A stretch of DNA of 64,000 nucleotides from JAHEKB01 sp049115575 (GTDB lineage Bacteria; Bacteroidota; Bacteroidia; NS11-12g; UBA9320). The stretch's first letter is position 1, and each line of letters starts with the position of its first letter. Of the stretch, positions 9,171 to 18,564 are shown in pieces. Location of the stretch: contig JAGDZU010000002.1 of the NCBI GenBank assembly GCA_049115575.1, positions 186,001 through 250,000 of the forward strand, in the 5' to 3' direction. The position numbers were made by a program, and so were the translations under genes. The notes below the pieces were generated by a model that was not told where the DNA came from, did no database searches, and saw only the letters and a list, made by a program, of their open reading frames with translations.

Positions 9171-10022
9171 TTGAAAACAATAAATCCATCGGACATTGAA
9201 GTCCCTCAACTACATCATTATTTGCTAGGTGCTGTTGGCCCAAGACCAATATGTTTTGCCAGTACAGTTGATGCTGATGGAAACAGAAATCTAAGTCCTT
9301 TCAGCTTTTTCAATGTATTTAGTGCGAATCCACCAATTATGGTGTTTTCACCTGCTAGAAGTGGAAGAACAAATACTACCAAGAATACTCATGATAATGT
9401 GAAGGAGGTGCCAGAAGTGGTAATAAACGTGGTGGATTACAGCATGGTAATGCAAGTTAGTCTTTCAAGTTCCCCTTATGCAAAAGGAGTTGATGAGTTT
9501 GTAAAAGCGGGTTTCACTCCTATTGATTCTGAACTCGTTAGACCAGCAAGAGTAAAAGAATCCCCCATACAAATGGAGTGTAAGGTGTTGGAAATAAAAG
9601 AGTTAGGAATCGAAGGGTCCGCCGGGAACTTAGTGATTTGCGAATTGCTCAGGATGCATATAAATGAGGAGGTTCTTGGATTGGATGGATATGTGGACCA
9701 AGAAAAGATAGATTTAGTAGCGAGAATGGGTGGAAGTTGGTATTGCAGGGCAAATGGGGATGCATTATTTCAAATGCAGAAGCCAATCACAACTATTGGG
9801 GTTGGTATAGATAAATTGCCAGAGAAGATAAGACACTCAGTGAATTTAACTGGAAATATGCTTGGAATTTTGGGTTCAATGACGGAATTATTAAATGTTC
9901 AACAAATTGAAGAAGAGTTATCTAAGATAGACAATCGAGAAATAACTTTAGATAAAGCCAAAGAATTAATTGAAGCTGGAAATGCTTCATTGGCATATGC
10001 TATTTTAACAAAATGTCTCTAA
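9171..10022 (+). CDS. Flavin reductase-like (FMN-binding split barrel) protein
   Basis: The 283-residue product has the flavin reductase-like split-barrel fold: GAVGPRPICFASTVDADGN near 21-39, NLSPFSFFNVFSANPP and FSPARSGRTNTTKNT are the FMN-binding strands and loop typical of this family (PF01613). Members reduce or bind FMN; the substrate is unknown. Start is TTG at 9171, two bases after the tyrS stop, because no in-frame ATG precedes the conserved N-terminus. A C-terminal extension of about 90 residues is helical and not recognised. It is in a tight plus-strand run with a small membrane protein and an NADPH-FMN reductase, suggesting a shared flavin-linked role. Confidence 0.82.
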   Translation: MKTINPSDIEVPQLHHYLLGAVGPRPICFASTVDADGNRNLSPFSFFNVFSANPPIMVFSPARSGRTNTTKNTHDNVKEVPEVVINVVDYSMVMQVSLSSSPYAKGVDEFVKAGFTPIDSELVRPARVKESPIQMECKVLEIKELGIEGSAGNLVICELLRMHINEEVLGLDGYVDQEKIDLVARMGGSWYCRANGDALFQMQKPITTIGVGIDKLPEKIRHSVNLTGNMLGILGSMTELLNVQQIEEELSKIDNREITLDKAKELIEAGNASLAYAILTKCL

Positions 10023-10023
10023 T

Positions 10024-10557
10024 ATGAATTTGCAGCTCTATTTCTTTAAGCTATCTATGGCCATTTTTTATGTGTTGAGACTTTCAGTATTGTTTTTGCC
10101 ATTAACAATACTGGCTGTTTATTCAAAGCAAGGAGGCTGGAAATATGGGTTTACTTTCATACAAAACAGTTTGGATGTGGGCCTTTTCATTGCTTTAGCT
10201 ATGGGATTCATGTTGGGAATGTACCATGTGCTAAGCTATGAGTTAATAGGTAAAGGTCCTAATGAAAACTATTTAAGGTCTAACCAGAATGTTAAAGTAA
10301 AAAGTCATCATGATTTGGATTTTGTGCTAAATGCAGTTGGTGAGAATAGAAGATATTCTGTACTTGAACAGTCTGATTCTAAGGCAATTCTGAGGAAGAA
10401 AGTTTATTTTATGCAAGCTGATCATGTGACGATTGAAAGATCTGATGCGGAGTATACTCTCAAAAGTCGACCGCATTACAAATGGTGGTTTCTAGATTTC
10501 GGCAGAAATTTTAAAACTGTCACAGAATTGGCTAAAATCCTTAAGAGGAAAATATGA
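10024..10557 (+). CDS. Small membrane protein of unknown function
   Basis: Not recognised. Of 177 residues, two hydrophobic segments (about 13-32 and 50-68) place the N-terminal third in the membrane; the remaining 105 residues are soluble and mixed in charge, with a conserved-looking RPHYKWWFLDFGRNFKTV near the end. The fold of the soluble part could resemble a small PH-like or DUF domain, but this is a guess. It starts one base after the stop of the flavin-reductase gene and its last four bases overlap the start of the NADPH-FMN reductase (ATGA), so it is translated as part of that operon. Confidence 0.7.
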   Translation: MNLQLYFFKLSMAIFYVLRLSVLFLPLTILAVYSKQGGWKYGFTFIQNSLDVGLFIALAMGFMLGMYHVLSYELIGKGPNENYLRSNQNVKVKSHHDLDFVLNAVGENRRYSVLEQSDSKAILRKKVYFMQADHVTIERSDAEYTLKSRPHYKWWFLDFGRNFKTVTELAKILKRKI

Positions 10558-11123
10558 AAGTTGCAATCTTATCAGGTTCGGCAAGATTAGATAACAATAC
10601 TATTCGTGTTGCTAGAGCTATTCAAAAGGAATTAGGAGAGGGTGTAATTGTAGATTATAGAACCTATGATTTACCTAATGCTAATCAGGAGTCCATGCAC
10701 AAAGGCAATTTAACGGAATTTCAGACAAGCTTAGTAAATGCTATAGATGAAGCGCAGCTGCTATTTGTTCTAACGCCAGAATACAATTGGTTTCCATCTG
10801 CTGAGATTGTTAATACGGTGCATCAATTGGCGAGCAACGAATTTAGACACATTTTTCACGATAAAGTCGCCGCATTTGTTGGAGTAAGTACAGGTAGAGG
10901 TGGTAGAATGCCAGCTGTTCAGCTTAGCTATGTTTTTGATAAGATCTTTAATGTATTCAATTTACATAGCATAAGTTCACCAAAGAAGTTTGAATCACAG
11001 TTTACCACACAGTGCATTGATGAAGAGGGAGTTCTGTTAGATAATGAAGCGTACAATCAAGGTTTCAAGGAGTTTGTACAGTATTCGTTAAATGTTGCTC
11101 GAAGGTGGCATAGCAATACGTAA
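10554..11123 (+). CDS. NADPH-dependent FMN reductase family protein
   Basis: The 189 residues form a flavodoxin-like fold: the phosphate loop GSARLDNNTIRVA (8-20) binds FMN, LTPEYNWFPSAEIVN near 77-91 is the PEYN motif of the NADPH-dependent FMN reductase family (PF03358), and GVSTGRGGR near 108 is the third flavin loop. Relatives reduce FMN, quinones or azo compounds; the natural substrate here is not evident. ATGA overlap with the preceding membrane protein. The run of flavin reductase-like protein, membrane protein and FMN reductase may act together in electron transfer. Confidence 0.85.
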   Translation: MKVAILSGSARLDNNTIRVARAIQKELGEGVIVDYRTYDLPNANQESMHKGNLTEFQTSLVNAIDEAQLLFVLTPEYNWFPSAEIVNTVHQLASNEFRHIFHDKVAAFVGVSTGRGGRMPAVQLSYVFDKIFNVFNLHSISSPKKFESQFTTQCIDEEGVLLDNEAYNQGFKEFVQYSLNVARRWHSNT

Positions 11124-11147
11124 ATTTTTCCTACTTTGCGCCTCAAT

Positions 11148-14054
11148 ATGCGCAAAACATTTAGACTAACAATTTCGGCTTTATTAAGTTTTTTATTCTT
11201 AGGTGTAAACGCCCAATACACAAGCTATGTACATGCTTATGGTGGAAGCTCAGATGAAGAAGCTGTTGGAATAGTTCAGACTTCTTCTGGAGATCATTTC
11301 ATACTAGCAAATACTGAAAGTTATGGGGCGGGAAATACAGACATTTACCTAAGCAAAGTGAATGGTTTAGGAGAAATACAATGGACCTATGCTTATGGTA
11401 CCCTTGGTAATGACAAAGCCACTTCTTTAACGGCTACAAGTGACGGTGGATTTTTAGTTACTGGTTATTCAGATGGGATTACCACAGGAAGTACAGATGC
11501 CGGCCTTTTATTAAAAATCAATTCAGCTGGATCTTTAAGTTGGTCTAAATATTACAGCTTAGACAGCTTTGTTAGATTGCATGGTGCAGTTGAATCAAGA
11601 ACGGGAGGATATTTTGTTACCGGAGAAATATTGCTAGATTCTTTGGATGCAAATGTTTTAGTATCCAGTGTTAGTACAACTGGAAATATCTTCTGGACAA
11701 AGACTTATGGAGGAATTAAGGATGATGTAGGTTATGATATTGCTGAGGACATCGCTGGTAAATTGGTAGTTGTTGGAACTACAAAGAATGATTCAATTAT
11801 TGTTGGATCAAGTGGGGTGATGGATGTTCAGGTATTAAGGCTAGATCAAAGCGGAAATATTGATTGGATAAAGAACTATGGAACTTCATCCGATGATGTT
11901 GCTACTAGAATAAAGATAGACGACGAAAAGTATTACGTTATCGGGTACACCGATGGCTCTTTAGAACCTACAAGAAATGCGCTATTAATGCGTGTGGATT
12001 CAACTTCTAGTTTAGATTATGTTACAGCTCTTGGTACTCAATTTGAAGATAGGGGATTAGATGCTGTTACACTTAGTGGGAATACATTAAATCTACTCAT
12101 GTCCATAGAAGGAACTACTTCAGCCAATGATTTAGCCCTAGTTAATTTAGATAATACCGGTGCGGTGCTATTGAACTTTGTTTATGGGGGAGATTCGGCA
12201 GACGGAATGAGTGGTGCCTTGCAGAAATCATCGGAAAGTGGGTATAGCATTTTGGGCCATGGTAAATCATTTAAAACAGGAAACAATCAAAATTTATTCT
12301 TAATTAAAACAGAGGAAAGCGGGTCTGCTGAGTGTGAAGAAAAGTTAGATGATATTCAAACTTTCCCAATCAGCATGAGTACAAATTCTTATTCCAATAC
12401 CACAACTATTGGACTGGGTTTTAACCCAACCATAACAAGAACAACTGTTAGCGAAGCAGACACTTCCTTGTGTTGTGTTTTAGTTGCGAGAACAGCTGCT
12501 GATTCAATTACCATGTGTGAAGGGGACAAAATCAATATAGGGAGGCAAGGAGTATCGGGATATACATATAGTTGGACAACCAACAACTCAAGTTATACCT
12601 CCTCTGCAGCTAATCCTCAAGTTTCACCAGAAGAGGATACCGAATACAAATTGGTTGTTTCAGATCCTAATGGAAATTGTGTCGGAGATTCAGCTACAGT
12701 TTATGTGACTGTAAATTCTAGATTGACAGGAATAGACTTTGCACGAGATAGCTTCTTTTGCGAAGGAGATGATGTCACAGTTACGGCCTATCCAGGCATG
12801 AATTCTTATTCTTGGTTTGGAACAGGTTATGCCTTTTCTGGTCAACAAGTTACGTTTGACGAAGATGATGAGGTTGTACTATCTGTGATTGACAATAATG
12901 CATGCGTATATCTAGATACCATTCAAATAAGTGAAATACCCATTCCTACATTTGATTTGGGAATTGATACCACCATATGCGCAAATCTGAGCATAACGCT
13001 TTCTGGTCCTCCTAATATGGAAGAATACATTTGGAACGGAAATAGCACAAGTGATCAGTCTTTCACTACGAGCTCACAACAAACACATACTTTGCAAGTA
13101 ATTGACAGCTTTGGATGTACTTACACCGATCAAATTGTTATCCAAACAAAACCATTTGCCACCTTTGATTTAGGCCCTGACACTTCCATGTGTCCTAATG
13201 GCCAATTTGTTATATATGGCCCTGGGGCTTTAGGAGGTTATATATGGAATGATACAGCCAGTAGCCTTCAGAATCTAACAGTAACTCAAGGTGGAACATA
13301 TCATTTAACCGCATACAATAGTTTTGGATGTCCATATTCAGATACTGTAGTAATTGACGAATACAACGAACCTGTTTTCAGTCTTGGGAATGACACTGGA
13401 TATTGTGAAGGTGGAAGCGTACTTCTAAGTGGTCCAATGTCTATGTCTTCATATTTATGGAAAAATGGTACAGACAAAGACACTTTAACTGTTCAAGGAG
13501 GTCAGCATTGGTTAACTGTTACAGACGATAACGGATGTCAATCTAGAGATACAATTGTTGTTGTTGAGAATCCAAATCCAGCCATTACACTGGGGCCAGA
13601 CACCACTATTTGTATAGGAGAATCCATAGACCTTAGCCCAGGAACAGGTTATGCTGGTTATGATTGGAGTACTAATGAAAGTACCGCAACTATTACCGTA
13701 TCAACTAAAGGAACTTATAGTGTTACAGTTACTGATGCTAACAACTGTAGTGGTTCAGCTTCCGTAGATGTTGATACCATGACTTGTGATAAAGAATCTG
13801 TATTCTACCTAGGAGACAACAAATTGAGACTATATCCCAATCCTGCGAGCCAAGTGCTGAATATTGATTTTGACGGTTCGTTAGCCGGCGCAGAAATCTG
13901 GTTAATAGATGTTCAAGGAAGAATAATTTTACATAAGAAGATTAGAGCACACCAATACAGCTTGGACTTAACTGAAGTGCCAAATGGCCTTTACCAGGTG
14001 GCGGTACGTAAAGACAATAATCAGATATATTCTAAGGTTATAGTAAGTCATTAA
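11148..14054 (+). CDS. Large T9SS-secreted protein with beta-propeller and Ig/PKD-like repeats
   Basis: The 968 residues, counted from ATG 11148 rather than the upstream TTG, start with a signal peptide ending VNAQYT. Residues about 25-390 are repeats of the type TSDGGFLVTGYSDG and LGTLGNDKATSL, a beta-propeller pattern. Then come six Ig/PKD-like repeats, each with a Cys and a Trp, for example TICIGESIDLSPGTGYAG and GYCEGGSVLLSGPMSMSS. The end, from LRLYPNPASQVLNIDF, is a type A T9SS sorting domain, so the protein should cross the outer membrane and be anchored or released at the surface. Role is probably adhesion; no enzymatic domain is visible. It lies directly upstream of gldA. Confidence 0.85.
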   Translation: MRKTFRLTISALLSFLFLGVNAQYTSYVHAYGGSSDEEAVGIVQTSSGDHFILANTESYGAGNTDIYLSKVNGLGEIQWTYAYGTLGNDKATSLTATSDGGFLVTGYSDGITTGSTDAGLLLKINSAGSLSWSKYYSLDSFVRLHGAVESRTGGYFVTGEILLDSLDANVLVSSVSTTGNIFWTKTYGGIKDDVGYDIAEDIAGKLVVVGTTKNDSIIVGSSGVMDVQVLRLDQSGNIDWIKNYGTSSDDVATRIKIDDEKYYVIGYTDGSLEPTRNALLMRVDSTSSLDYVTALGTQFEDRGLDAVTLSGNTLNLLMSIEGTTSANDLALVNLDNTGAVLLNFVYGGDSADGMSGALQKSSESGYSILGHGKSFKTGNNQNLFLIKTEESGSAECEEKLDDIQTFPISMSTNSYSNTTTIGLGFNPTITRTTVSEADTSLCCVLVARTAADSITMCEGDKINIGRQGVSGYTYSWTTNNSSYTSSAANPQVSPEEDTEYKLVVSDPNGNCVGDSATVYVTVNSRLTGIDFARDSFFCEGDDVTVTAYPGMNSYSWFGTGYAFSGQQVTFDEDDEVVLSVIDNNACVYLDTIQISEIPIPTFDLGIDTTICANLSITLSGPPNMEEYIWNGNSTSDQSFTTSSQQTHTLQVIDSFGCTYTDQIVIQTKPFATFDLGPDTSMCPNGQFVIYGPGALGGYIWNDTASSLQNLTVTQGGTYHLTAYNSFGCPYSDTVVIDEYNEPVFSLGNDTGYCEGGSVLLSGPMSMSSYLWKNGTDKDTLTVQGGQHWLTVTDDNGCQSRDTIVVVENPNPAITLGPDTTICIGESIDLSPGTGYAGYDWSTNESTATITVSTKGTYSVTVTDANNCSGSASVDVDTMTCDKESVFYLGDNKLRLYPNPASQVLNIDFDGSLAGAEIWLIDVQGRIILHKKIRAHQYSLDLTEVPNGLYQVAVRKDNNQIYSKVIVSH

Positions 14055-14055
14055 G

Positions 14056-14967
14056 ATGTCTATAGAGGTTTCAAACCTTAGTAAATCATATAGTGAGCAG
14101 CAAGCTGTCGATAAGGTCAGTTTCTCAATAAAAGAAGGTGAGATTGTGGGATTTCTTGGTCCGAATGGAGCGGGGAAGAGCACAACCATGAAAATATTGA
14201 GCTCTTATATTAAAGCTAGCTCGGGGGAAGCCAAAGTATGCGGCATAAATGTAGATGAAGATCCAATTGCAGTGAAAAAACTGGTGGGATATCTGCCGGA
14301 GCACAATCCACTTTACCTCGAAATGTACGTGACGGAGTTCTTGGATTTTGTTGGTAGAATTAGCCGAATTGCAAATAGAGCACAACGTATTGAGGAAGTG
14401 ATTGAACTGACAGGCTTAGGTCTTGAACGCAAAAAGAAGATTGGGCAATTATCTAAAGGATACAGGCAAAGAGTAGGGTTGGCTCAAGCCTTGATCCACA
14501 AACCCAAAGTGCTCATTTTAGATGAACCAACTTCGGGTCTAGATCCAAATCAAGTGCTCGAGATAAGAAAACTGATTACATCTTTAGGAAAAGACAGAAC
14601 GGTATTGCTGTCTACTCATATTATGCAAGAAGTGGAGGCGATGTGCAGTAGAGTTATCATAATTAATCATGGAAAGATTGTAGCGGATGACAAAACTGCA
14701 AAAATTGCAGATATGGGGAAATCGGTGAATGCTATGACGGTTCAATTTAAGGATGCCATTGATGCAGCTCAATTGGAGTCTATAAAAGGCGTAGAACGAC
14801 TGGAAGAAATAGGAGAAAATAGATACAAAATTCAAGCCTCGTCTGAGGTTGATTTACCAAGCTTATTGTTTAAAACAGCGGTAGATAGCGAGACAATTAT
14901 ATTAGAGCAACAACAAGACAAAGGAAATCTGGAATCTGTATTTCAGCAGTTAACAAAGAATGCTTAG
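14056..14967 (+). CDS. gldA: Gliding-type ABC transporter ATP-binding protein
   Basis: ATPase of the GldAFG ABC exporter needed for gliding motility in several Flavobacteriia. The 303 residues show Walker A GPNGAGKST (35-43), signature LSKGYRQRVG (about 133), Walker B LILDEPTSGLDPNQ (about 153) and the H-loop STHIMQEVE. The C-terminal 85 residues are the extension seen in drug/Nod-type ATPases and GldA. The two next genes, gldF and gldG, overlap in order, which supports GldA over a generic exporter ATPase. It starts two bases after the stop of the T9SS protein. Confidence 0.92.
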   Translation: MSIEVSNLSKSYSEQQAVDKVSFSIKEGEIVGFLGPNGAGKSTTMKILSSYIKASSGEAKVCGINVDEDPIAVKKLVGYLPEHNPLYLEMYVTEFLDFVGRISRIANRAQRIEEVIELTGLGLERKKKIGQLSKGYRQRVGLAQALIHKPKVLILDEPTSGLDPNQVLEIRKLITSLGKDRTVLLSTHIMQEVEAMCSRVIIINHGKIVADDKTAKIADMGKSVNAMTVQFKDAIDAAQLESIKGVERLEEIGENRYKIQASSEVDLPSLLFKTAVDSETIILEQQQDKGNLESVFQQLTKNA

Positions 14968-15688
14968 TATATACATAAAAGAAATCAGGAGTTTTTTGAG
15001 TTCGCTTATAGCGTATGTGGTTATCATCGTCTTCTTACTTCTGATAGGATTGTTTACTTGGGTTTTTGCTGACGGCAATGTATTAGACCTTGGTTATTCC
15101 AATTTGGATACTTTGTTCTTAATGGCTCCTTGGGTCTTTATTTTTCTAATCTCTGCTATTACTATGAGGTCTTTTTCGGAGGAAAAAAGAACGGGAACTT
15201 TTGAGTTGTTAAGCACCAAACCTCTTACAGACATACAAATAATTGGGGGTAAATACCTTGCTGCTGTAACCCTTATCGTTTTTGCAATTCTTCCCACTTT
15301 GCTTTACTTCTATAGCGTATATCAGTTAGGTCTACCTAAAGGGAATATAGATGTTGGTGCTACATGGGGTTCTTATATTGGCTTGTTGTTTTTAGGCGGT
15401 TGCTATGCAGCTATTGGCCTATTTGCTTCGGCTATAACCCCTAACCAGATAGTGGCATTTATATTAAGCATGTTCCTGTGTTTCTTTTTCTACATGGGCT
15501 TTGAACAATTAAGCAATCTTGGATTATTCGGATCATCAGATTATTTAGTGCAATGGATGGGAATACAATTCCATTATGATTCCATTAGCAGAGGAGTATT
15601 AGACACCAGAGATCTAGTTTACTTCTTGAGTTTTATTGCCGTTTTCTTAACTGGCACTTCCTTAATATTAAATAGCAGGAAATGGTAG
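14960..15688 (+). CDS. gldF: Gliding-type ABC transporter permease
   Basis: Membrane component of the GldAFG transporter. The 242 residues hold about six transmembrane segments (14-34, 55-76, 95-120, 138-160, 167-185, 222-238) and the conserved MRSFSEEKRTGTFELLSTKPL loop region after the second segment, characteristic of the ABC-2 type GldF/NosY permeases. It overlaps gldA by 8 bases and gldG by 7, so the three proteins are made from one transcript in coupled fashion. Confidence 0.92.
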   Translation: MLSIYIKEIRSFLSSLIAYVVIIVFLLLIGLFTWVFADGNVLDLGYSNLDTLFLMAPWVFIFLISAITMRSFSEEKRTGTFELLSTKPLTDIQIIGGKYLAAVTLIVFAILPTLLYFYSVYQLGLPKGNIDVGATWGSYIGLLFLGGCYAAIGLFASAITPNQIVAFILSMFLCFFFYMGFEQLSNLGLFGSSDYLVQWMGIQFHYDSISRGVLDTRDLVYFLSFIAVFLTGTSLILNSRKW

Positions 15689-17469
15689 AAAAGAAGAAGG
15701 AAAATAGCAAGTCAAATTCAATAGGAGGATTCCTAATCTTCTTAGCTGCTGTTTTTTTAATCAACACAGTTGCAGACCGATGGTATAAGAGATTTGATCT
15801 TACCAAAGAAAAGAGATACACCCTCTCAGAGTCAACCAAAAACTTGCTGGACAAACTCAACGACGAGGTATACATAACTGTTTATCTAGACGGGGAATTG
15901 CCAATAGAATACAAACGTTTAAAAACCTCGGTGAAAGATATGCTCAATGAGTATCGCTACGAATCTGGCGGCAATGTGAGTTACAATTTTGAAGATATAC
16001 TCGCAGACCGCAGTATAGAGGAAAAGCGAGAAATCCTTCAACAATTGCATCAGCAAGGTTTGAAAATAGAAGTGCCTGAACTGGCAGATGATGAGGTGGC
16101 TGGAGAAAGGTATATAGTGCCATCTGCTATGGTGGTATATAGAGGTCGTGAGTATCCTTTGAACTTCTTAAAAAGGGAATTTGGTAAACCTTTAGAACAA
16201 GAAATTAACGGCTCTATTGAGCTATTGGAGTACGAAATAGGAAATGTGCTTCGTAAGTGCATTGCGGGCAGAGAATTGAAGTTAGCCATAGTTGAGGGAC
16301 ATGGAGAGCTTGGACCTATGGAAACGGCAGATATTGCAAAAGAGCTGAGTGACTTCTATAGGGTGGAGAGAATCAGTATTAATTTGTCTGATACAAATTG
16401 CATAAAGCTATTTGCCAAAGAAGTTCTTGCAAATCCTGAAAGGCAATCAGAGGTGCTAATAGAGTCATTAATAAAAAAACTCAACACTTATCAAGGAATC
16501 ATTATAGCCAAACCCACTATCCCCTTTAAGGAGGTTGAGAAGTTCATTCTAGATCAATATGTCATGAATGGAGGGAAAGTGATTTGGTTGGTGGAAAGCC
16601 TCATAGCGGAAATGGATAGTATAGCTAGTTCGGGTACCGGCAGGTTTATGACTGCGAATCACGCGCACAATCTAGATAATCTCTTATTTAACTATGGTGC
16701 AAGAGTAGAAGCAACATTGGTTCAAGATTTGCAAAGTCATGGGATTCAGGCCATTAATAGACAAACTAATAGGCCTGATTTCAAACCCTGGTGGTTCTAT
16801 CCTTTATTTAACCCAGCAGACGACAATATGATTACCAGGAATTTGGAATCGGTATGGGGAAGATTCTGCAGCACTATAGATACCACTGCAAATAGGTCCG
16901 CTAAGAAGACCATTTTATTAAAGTCCTCTAAATTCTCTAGAGTGGCTCATAACCCTGTAATGATTTCTCTGGATCAATTAGAAGTTAGACCAGATGAGAA
17001 TAATTTCAGAAACCCGGGTCAGATATCGGCGGTGCTTCTTGAAGGAGGTTTCCGAAGTGCATTTAAATACAGACCAGGAATGAGGAGAAATCTAGAGATA
17101 GATTACAAAGACACAGTTGAAGAAAACGCCATGATAGTGATAGGAGATGGAGATTTAATCAGGAATCAAATATCTACAGATAAAAGCCAAGTATACCCTC
17201 TAGGATATGACAAGTTTGGTTCTCAAAGCTTTGGTCAACCAGTGAACTTTGCCAATAAGAAATTCTTTTTGAACTGTGTGGACTATCTCTGCGACGAATC
17301 TAATATTATAGAAGTTCGGTCTAAGGAAATTGTACTGCGACTTTTAGACAAGGAAAGAGTGAGGGAAGAAAAGAAAAAATGGCAATGGATTAATATGGGT
17401 CTACCTATACTAATTGTCGTAATATTTGGAGGCATAAACGCCTTTTATAGAAGAAGGAAATGGCAATAG
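15682..17469 (+). CDS. gldG: Gliding-type ABC transporter auxiliary/substrate-binding protein
   Basis: The 595 residues have one transmembrane helix near the N-terminus (about 13-31), a large periplasmic part and a second helix near the C-terminus (about 570-588, followed by YRRRKWQ). The segment WYKRFDLTKEKRYTLSESTK after the first helix and VEGHGELGP in the middle are typical of the GldG/ABC_transp_aux family (PF09822). It completes the gldAFG set. In Flavobacterium johnsoniae gldFG are together while gldA lies apart; here all three are contiguous. Confidence 0.92.
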   Translation: MVEKKKENSKSNSIGGFLIFLAAVFLINTVADRWYKRFDLTKEKRYTLSESTKNLLDKLNDEVYITVYLDGELPIEYKRLKTSVKDMLNEYRYESGGNVSYNFEDILADRSIEEKREILQQLHQQGLKIEVPELADDEVAGERYIVPSAMVVYRGREYPLNFLKREFGKPLEQEINGSIELLEYEIGNVLRKCIAGRELKLAIVEGHGELGPMETADIAKELSDFYRVERISINLSDTNCIKLFAKEVLANPERQSEVLIESLIKKLNTYQGIIIAKPTIPFKEVEKFILDQYVMNGGKVIWLVESLIAEMDSIASSGTGRFMTANHAHNLDNLLFNYGARVEATLVQDLQSHGIQAINRQTNRPDFKPWWFYPLFNPADDNMITRNLESVWGRFCSTIDTTANRSAKKTILLKSSKFSRVAHNPVMISLDQLEVRPDENNFRNPGQISAVLLEGGFRSAFKYRPGMRRNLEIDYKDTVEENAMIVIGDGDLIRNQISTDKSQVYPLGYDKFGSQSFGQPVNFANKKFFLNCVDYLCDESNIIEVRSKEIVLRLLDKERVREEKKKWQWINMGLPILIVVIFGGINAFYRRRKWQ

Positions 17470-17475
17470 AAAATC

Positions 17476-18564
17476 ATGAGAAAAGCATTGGTTCTTCTTG
17501 GTTTGTTCGGATTGTCATTGGGACTACAAGCCCAACACTCCAGTTTAGGGATAGGGGTAAATCCAGGTTTCCTTGTTGCTCATAGAACTGATCTCAAGAA
17601 TATAGAATCTCATATTACAGGAATTGAATTGCTGTATGAAAAAAGGCAGCTTCAATCTGATTGGACTCCATTTTATAAAAATCCTGTTACATCTGTAGGT
17701 CTATCTTATTTCAATTTTGGTCAAGAAGAAACAGGATCCGCTATCACATTTCAATCCACTTTACAGTTTAGCTTAAAAGAATGGAAAAGATCCAGCTTCA
17801 ATATACGGGTTGGTCCCGGAGTTGGATATGTGAGCAAGATTTTTGATGCCAAAGAAAACAGAAGAAATCAAGCCATTGGAAGTCATTGGAATGCCTTTAT
17901 GCAAACAGCTTTTTTAATGGAGCACAGCATAGGAGAAAATGCGAGCAAAGGTTATTTGTCGTATGGATTTGGGATATCTCATTTTTCTAATGGAGCATTT
18001 AAAATGCCAAACCTCGGGTATAATTTGCCTTCATTATTTTTTAGATACTCTGTGCCTTTAAGCGGGCTAGAATCGAGCAAAGTTCAAAGCTCAGTTGTTG
18101 AACCTAAGGAGTTTGATCCCTTTACCTACTATTCTGTAAGTTTAACATATGCTCGAAAAGAACGAAATTTTGCAAGTCCAGTAACCTTTAATCATAAGGG
18201 ACTGCAGAGCAGGATTATTAGACAAGCAAACCCAGTTAGAGCATGGAGAGTTGGTATTGACTTGATGCTGGACAAAACCTATAAATACACCGAGTTTTCT
18301 CAAGCGAGTTTAGATTCAATTTCTCTTGGTGAGCAAGTGGAAATCGGATTGGCTGGTGGGCATGAATGGAGAGTTGGTAAGCTTAGATTAGGTTTAGAGA
18401 TTGGTGCATATGTGCTGAAGCCCACTACATTTAAAAGGGATATGTACCAAAAAATGGGTTTCACTTATAATTTAACGGAGCACTTTAACCTCATGGGTAA
18501 TTTGAAATTTCACAGAGGAGTTGCAGATTATTTTGAGTGGGGATTAACATATAATTTCAAATGA
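17476..18564 (+). CDS. PagL-like acyloxyacyl hydrolase (lipid A deacylase family)
   Basis: The 362 residues begin with a signal peptide ending LQAQHS and are otherwise strand-rich. The segment YGFGISHFSNGAFKMPNLGYN matches the PagL/lipid A 3-O-deacylase pattern, with H168 and S170 as the probable catalytic pair and N171 after them; PagL enzymes remove the 3-O acyl chain of lipid A in the outer membrane. The length is well above PagL (about 150 residues); Bacteroidota members of this family (PF09411) are longer, and the extra C-terminal half adds further barrel strands. It follows gldG by six bases and overlaps the next gene by 4 bases. Confidence 0.75.
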   Translation: MRKALVLLGLFGLSLGLQAQHSSLGIGVNPGFLVAHRTDLKNIESHITGIELLYEKRQLQSDWTPFYKNPVTSVGLSYFNFGQEETGSAITFQSTLQFSLKEWKRSSFNIRVGPGVGYVSKIFDAKENRRNQAIGSHWNAFMQTAFLMEHSIGENASKGYLSYGFGISHFSNGAFKMPNLGYNLPSLFFRYSVPLSGLESSKVQSSVVEPKEFDPFTYYSVSLTYARKERNFASPVTFNHKGLQSRIIRQANPVRAWRVGIDLMLDKTYKYTEFSQASLDSISLGEQVEIGLAGGHEWRVGKLRLGLEIGAYVLKPTTFKRDMYQKMGFTYNLTEHFNLMGNLKFHRGVADYFEWGLTYNFK

